A stretch of DNA of 64,000 nt, taken from JAABRB01 sp963735025 (GTDB lineage: Bacteria > Pseudomonadota > Gammaproteobacteria > Burkholderiales > SG8-39). The stretch spans positions 1,798,001 through 1,862,000 of the forward strand of contig CAVTJG010000009.1 in assembly GCA_963735025.1 (NCBI GenBank). Direction: 5' to 3'. The notes under the pieces were generated by a model. The model was not told the DNA's origin and did not search any database. It saw only the letters and a program-made list of their open reading frames with translations. The translations under genes were made by a program, and so were the position numbers. Shown piece by piece: positions 62,151 through 64,000 of this stretch; within the stretch, counting starts at the first letter, position 1, and every line of letters begins with the position of its first letter.

Positions 62151-63256
62151 TTGGCTTTCGCCTTTGCTTTCGGCTGGATCTCGTCGTGCAGCGAGCCGAC
62201 CCAGCTCTGGCCCTGTGCAAGCTTCTGGCGCAGCAGCACGAAGTCGACCTCACGATCTTCTTTGGTGCCCTCGTTGAACGCGGTGAAACCGGATCGCGCC
62301 TCGGTCACCATGTTGAGCGCCAGCCAGGCCCGGTGATTCTCCTTGTTCCGGTTCCACGCATCGAGCTTGGGCTTGCGCAGCTCCTCGATCGTCTTGAGCG
62401 TGCAGTCCGGGAACGTGAGCAGGAGCTTCGCGCAGTACTCCTCGACCTTTTCGTCGAGGAGCGAGAGATCGACCGTGCCCTTCGCGAGCGCCGCCTTGCC
62501 TTCCTTGGCGGCGGCGCCGGTCTTGAACTCGCCGTAGATCACGCGGCCGTACTCGTCGGTGAATTTGTGTGTCTCGACGAGCGGGTTGGCCACGAACTTG
62601 CCGTCGATCTTCAGGGCCGGAACGATGTCGGCGAGCATGCCCCAGTGATGAGCCCGGTGCGCCGAAAACGGCTCGCACATCACACATGCCCACATGGCGC
62701 GATCGGCCCCCATGACCGGGGGGAGGAAGTCGGTGGCGCCGCCGATCGGCGCCGAACCGTGCTTGGGCCCGGCCTGACCGAAGCGCGCGAGATCCTGCGC
62801 GATCGAAAAATCGCAGGCAAGCCCGATCTCCTGGCCGCCTCCGACCCGCATGCCGTTCACGCGGCAGATCACGGGCTTGTCGCACGCGAGAATCGCGCTC
62901 ACCATGTCGTTGAAGATCCGCATGTACTGCCGGTATTCCTGCGGATGGCCCGCGTAATACTCGGCGTATTCCTTCGTGTTGCCGCCGGTGCAGAATGCCT
63001 TGTCGCCAACGGCGGTGAAGACGACGCTGCTGACGTCGCGCGAATTCGACGCGGCGCGGAACGCGAGGATGACGCCCTTGGCCATCTCGGTGGTGTACGA
63101 GTTGTACTGGGTCGGGTTGTCCAGCCAGATCCACGCGTTGTAGAGGCCCGGGACAACCTTGCCGTCCGGTGTCTTGGCGGGGCGTTTTTCGAAGCGCACG
63201 CCGGGCTTCGAAAAATCCTCGAACAGATCGTGGTTCTTGAATTCACGTGCGGACAT
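62147..63256 (-). CDS. oah: 6-oxocyclohex-1-ene-1-carbonyl-CoA hydrolase
   Basis: 369 residues from ATG 63256. Crotonase-family ring hydrolase (Oah/BamA): WIWLDNPTQYNSYTTEMAKG, FCTGGNTKEYAEYYAGHPQE, ICRVNGMRVGGGQEIGLACD, GPKHGSAPIGGATDFLPPVM. It opens the ring of 6-oxocyclohex-1-enecarbonyl-CoA to 3-hydroxypimelyl-CoA. The substrate should be supplied by Had, whose gene directly upstream is only a remnant. The C-terminus is Lys/Ala-rich (EIQPKAKAKAK). Confidence 0.95.
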   Translation of the reverse strand: MSAREFKNHDLFEDFSKPGVRFEKRPAKTPDGKVVPGLYNAWIWLDNPTQYNSYTTEMAKGVILAFRAASNSRDVSSVVFTAVGDKAFCTGGNTKEYAEYYAGHPQEYRQYMRIFNDMVSAILACDKPVICRVNGMRVGGGQEIGLACDFSIAQDLARFGQAGPKHGSAPIGGATDFLPPVMGADRAMWACVMCEPFSAHRAHHWGMLADIVPALKIDGKFVANPLVETHKFTDEYGRVIYGEFKTGAAAKEGKAALAKGTVDLSLLDEKVEEYCAKLLLTFPDCTLKTIEELRKPKLDAWNRNKENHRAWLALNMVTEARSGFTAFNEGTKEDREVDFVLLRQKLAQGQSWVGSLHDEIQPKAKAKAK

Positions 63257-63279
63257 GGGATCTCTCCAATGCGTGTGGG

Positions 63280-63523
63280 TCAGGGAATCAGGACCGCGCG
63301 GCGTTTGGTCTCGCGGTGACGCACGGCCTCGAAGACTTGGTTGATATCGGCGAGCAGGTGCGGCTTGACGAACGGCTTGACGTTCACCTTGCTGTCCAGC
63401 ACGAGATCGAGCGCGGCGGGGTAAACCTTGACCACCGCCTCGCCGGCCCGCGGCGCCGAAGGGCGCGCGGATCATGGGCACCTTGGGCGGCGTCATCATC
63501 CAGCGATATCCCGCATCGGCCAT
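63280..63523 (-). pseudogene. had: internally deleted 6-hydroxycyclohex-1-ene-1-carbonyl-CoA dehydrogenase
   Basis: About 244 bases remain of a gene expected near 1.1 kb. The 5' end is intact: AGAGGAGG, then ATG 63523 and MADAGYRWMMTPPKVPMIRA PF, the Had N-terminus. After a one-base frame slip the sequence gives AGEAVVKV, then passes straight to a Had-like C-terminus (DLVLDSKVNVKPFVKPHLLA, QVFEAVRHRETKRRAVLIP, stop). The GVCHTD zinc-site region, the Rossmann domain and the rest of the about 300-residue core are missing. Had is a Zn/NAD alcohol dehydrogenase acting between Dch and Oah. Either a real deletion removed it or the assembly collapsed here. Confidence 0.82.
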
Positions 63524-63631
63524 GGATTCAACCTCCTCTGCCTCGCGGCCGACCACTTCATGGCCGGCCTTTTTCCGGAGCTTTCCGGGATGTCTCTCTG
63601 TGCCGCTTGACTCTCGGGCGGCGTTAATTTA

Positions 63632-63651
63632 GTATTAAAGTACCAGAATAC
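63632..63651. promoter_or_regulatory. palindromic operator shared with the GNAT genes (copy 2)
   Basis: GTATTAAAGTACCAGAATAC lies 109 bases before the had start and 49 bases before the korA-like ATG, in the middle of the divergent promoter region. It matches the core of the site at 54069-54090 in 19 of 20 positions. Seven of ten base pairs of the palindrome are kept. Confidence 0.8.
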
Positions 63652-63699
63652 GAAAATGCAGTCAAGACTTCAAACAACACGCTGCCAGGAGGAGGTCAG

Positions 63700-64000
63700 A
63701 TGACTGAGCGCACGAGCGTCACGGTTGCCATCGCCGGAAGCGGCGGCGCGGGCGTCATGACCGCAGGCAACATGCTCCTCGAGGCGGCAGCCAAGGCCGG
63801 GTGGTACGGTCTCATGGTGCGTACGAGCGGGCCGCAGATCCGCGGCGGTGAGGCCGCTGCGCTGATGCGAATCGCCACGCACCCGGTCGACGGGCTGGAC
63901 GACCGTTTCGACATTCTCCTTGCGATCGACTGGCAGAACATCAACCGGTTTGCGGACGAGCTCCCGCTCGACGGCGCGAGCCTGGTCATCGGCGATCCCG
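63700..64000 (+). CDS. korA: 2-oxoacid:ferredoxin oxidoreductase, gamma/alpha subunit N-terminus (KorA-like), cut by window end
   Basis: The first about 100 residues from ATG 63700 (AGGAGGT upstream): VTVAIAGSGGAGVMTAGNML, GLMVRTSGPQIRGGEAAALM, FDILLAIDWQNINRFADELP. This is the gamma domain found at the N-terminus of fused KorA-type subunits. In Thauera, 2-oxoglutarate:ferredoxin oxidoreductase KorAB re-reduces the ferredoxin for benzoyl-CoA reductase and is encoded with bcr. The same family includes phenylglyoxylate and indolepyruvate oxidoreductases, so the substrate remains open until the rest is seen. Confidence 0.82.
   Translation, partial: MTERTSVTVAIAGSGGAGVMTAGNMLLEAAAKAGWYGLMVRTSGPQIRGGEAAALMRIATHPVDGLDDRFDILLAIDWQNINRFADELPLDGASLVIGDP

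Noticed and set aside
1..64000. CRISPR arrays, rRNA genes, plasmid or phage structural genes
   Set aside because: No regularly spaced repeats, rRNA sequence, replication initiator or phage morphogenesis gene was seen.

Overview
The window is high-G+C proteobacterial DNA and most likely comes from a betaproteobacterium that is facultatively anaerobic or denitrifying and degrades aromatic compounds. Three things point there: the queA-tgt-yajC-secD-secF block, a Thauera-type ATP-dependent benzoyl-CoA reductase cluster (bcrCBAD), and a Dnr/Fnr-type regulator with matching TTGA-N6-TCAA sites. No rRNA, CRISPR array, integrase or replication origin was seen.

0-18.5 kb is ordinary chromosome. It holds a carboxymuconolactone decarboxylase-like gene, a DUF2189 membrane protein overlapping an M20-type amidohydrolase, a long MscK-type channel, an aminotransferase-nudJ-mnmA overlap group, a GST, purB, two c-type cytochromes (both frame-broken), and queA-tgt-yajC-secDF beside tRNA-Leu(CAA). 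18.5-27 kb is accessory and decayed. It contains an IS3-family element, small secreted proteins, a beheaded PEP-CTERM gene, a TIR-domain protein with a glycine-zipper tail, a nuclease with a stop in its signal peptide, an NTF2-like stub, a truncated glycerophosphodiesterase and a frame-broken alpha/beta hydrolase. 27-36.5 kb returns to core-like DNA: a CHASE2 hybrid kinase with Hpt protein and response regulator, a ketopantoate reductase homologue, a TRAP transporter (dctPQM) and a DUF445 protein.

36.5-64 kb is the anaerobic aromatic region. A Dnr-like regulator and a radical SAM/SPASM protein precede a phenylacetate-CoA ligase, which is divergent from a FlK-like thioesterase and a three-subunit molybdoenzyme of the PadBCD (phenylacetyl-CoA:acceptor oxidoreductase) type. 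Hemerythrin, a 12-TM NnrS/CcoN-like protein and zwf follow. Next is a fusion of an aryl-CoA monooxygenase with an acyl-CoA ligase, beside an OYE flavoenzyme. A GNAT-Rrf2 pair lies divergent from a double-GNAT gene, then an SDR. The window ends with fdx-bcrDABC-dch-oah-had (minus strand), divergent from a korA-like 2-oxoacid:ferredoxin oxidoreductase gene. Together these would convert phenylacetate to benzoyl-CoA and dearomatise it, with KorA-type reductant passing through the ferredoxin to Bcr.

Three points stand out. (1) A near-identical 20-bp palindrome lies upstream of both the bcr operon and the GNAT genes, suggesting co-regulation of dearomatisation with protein or small-molecule acetylation. 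(2) had is reduced to its two ends by an internal deletion. (3) Eight genes carry frame breaks, and every one is repaired by removing a single base. That pattern makes consensus error a serious alternative to gene decay.
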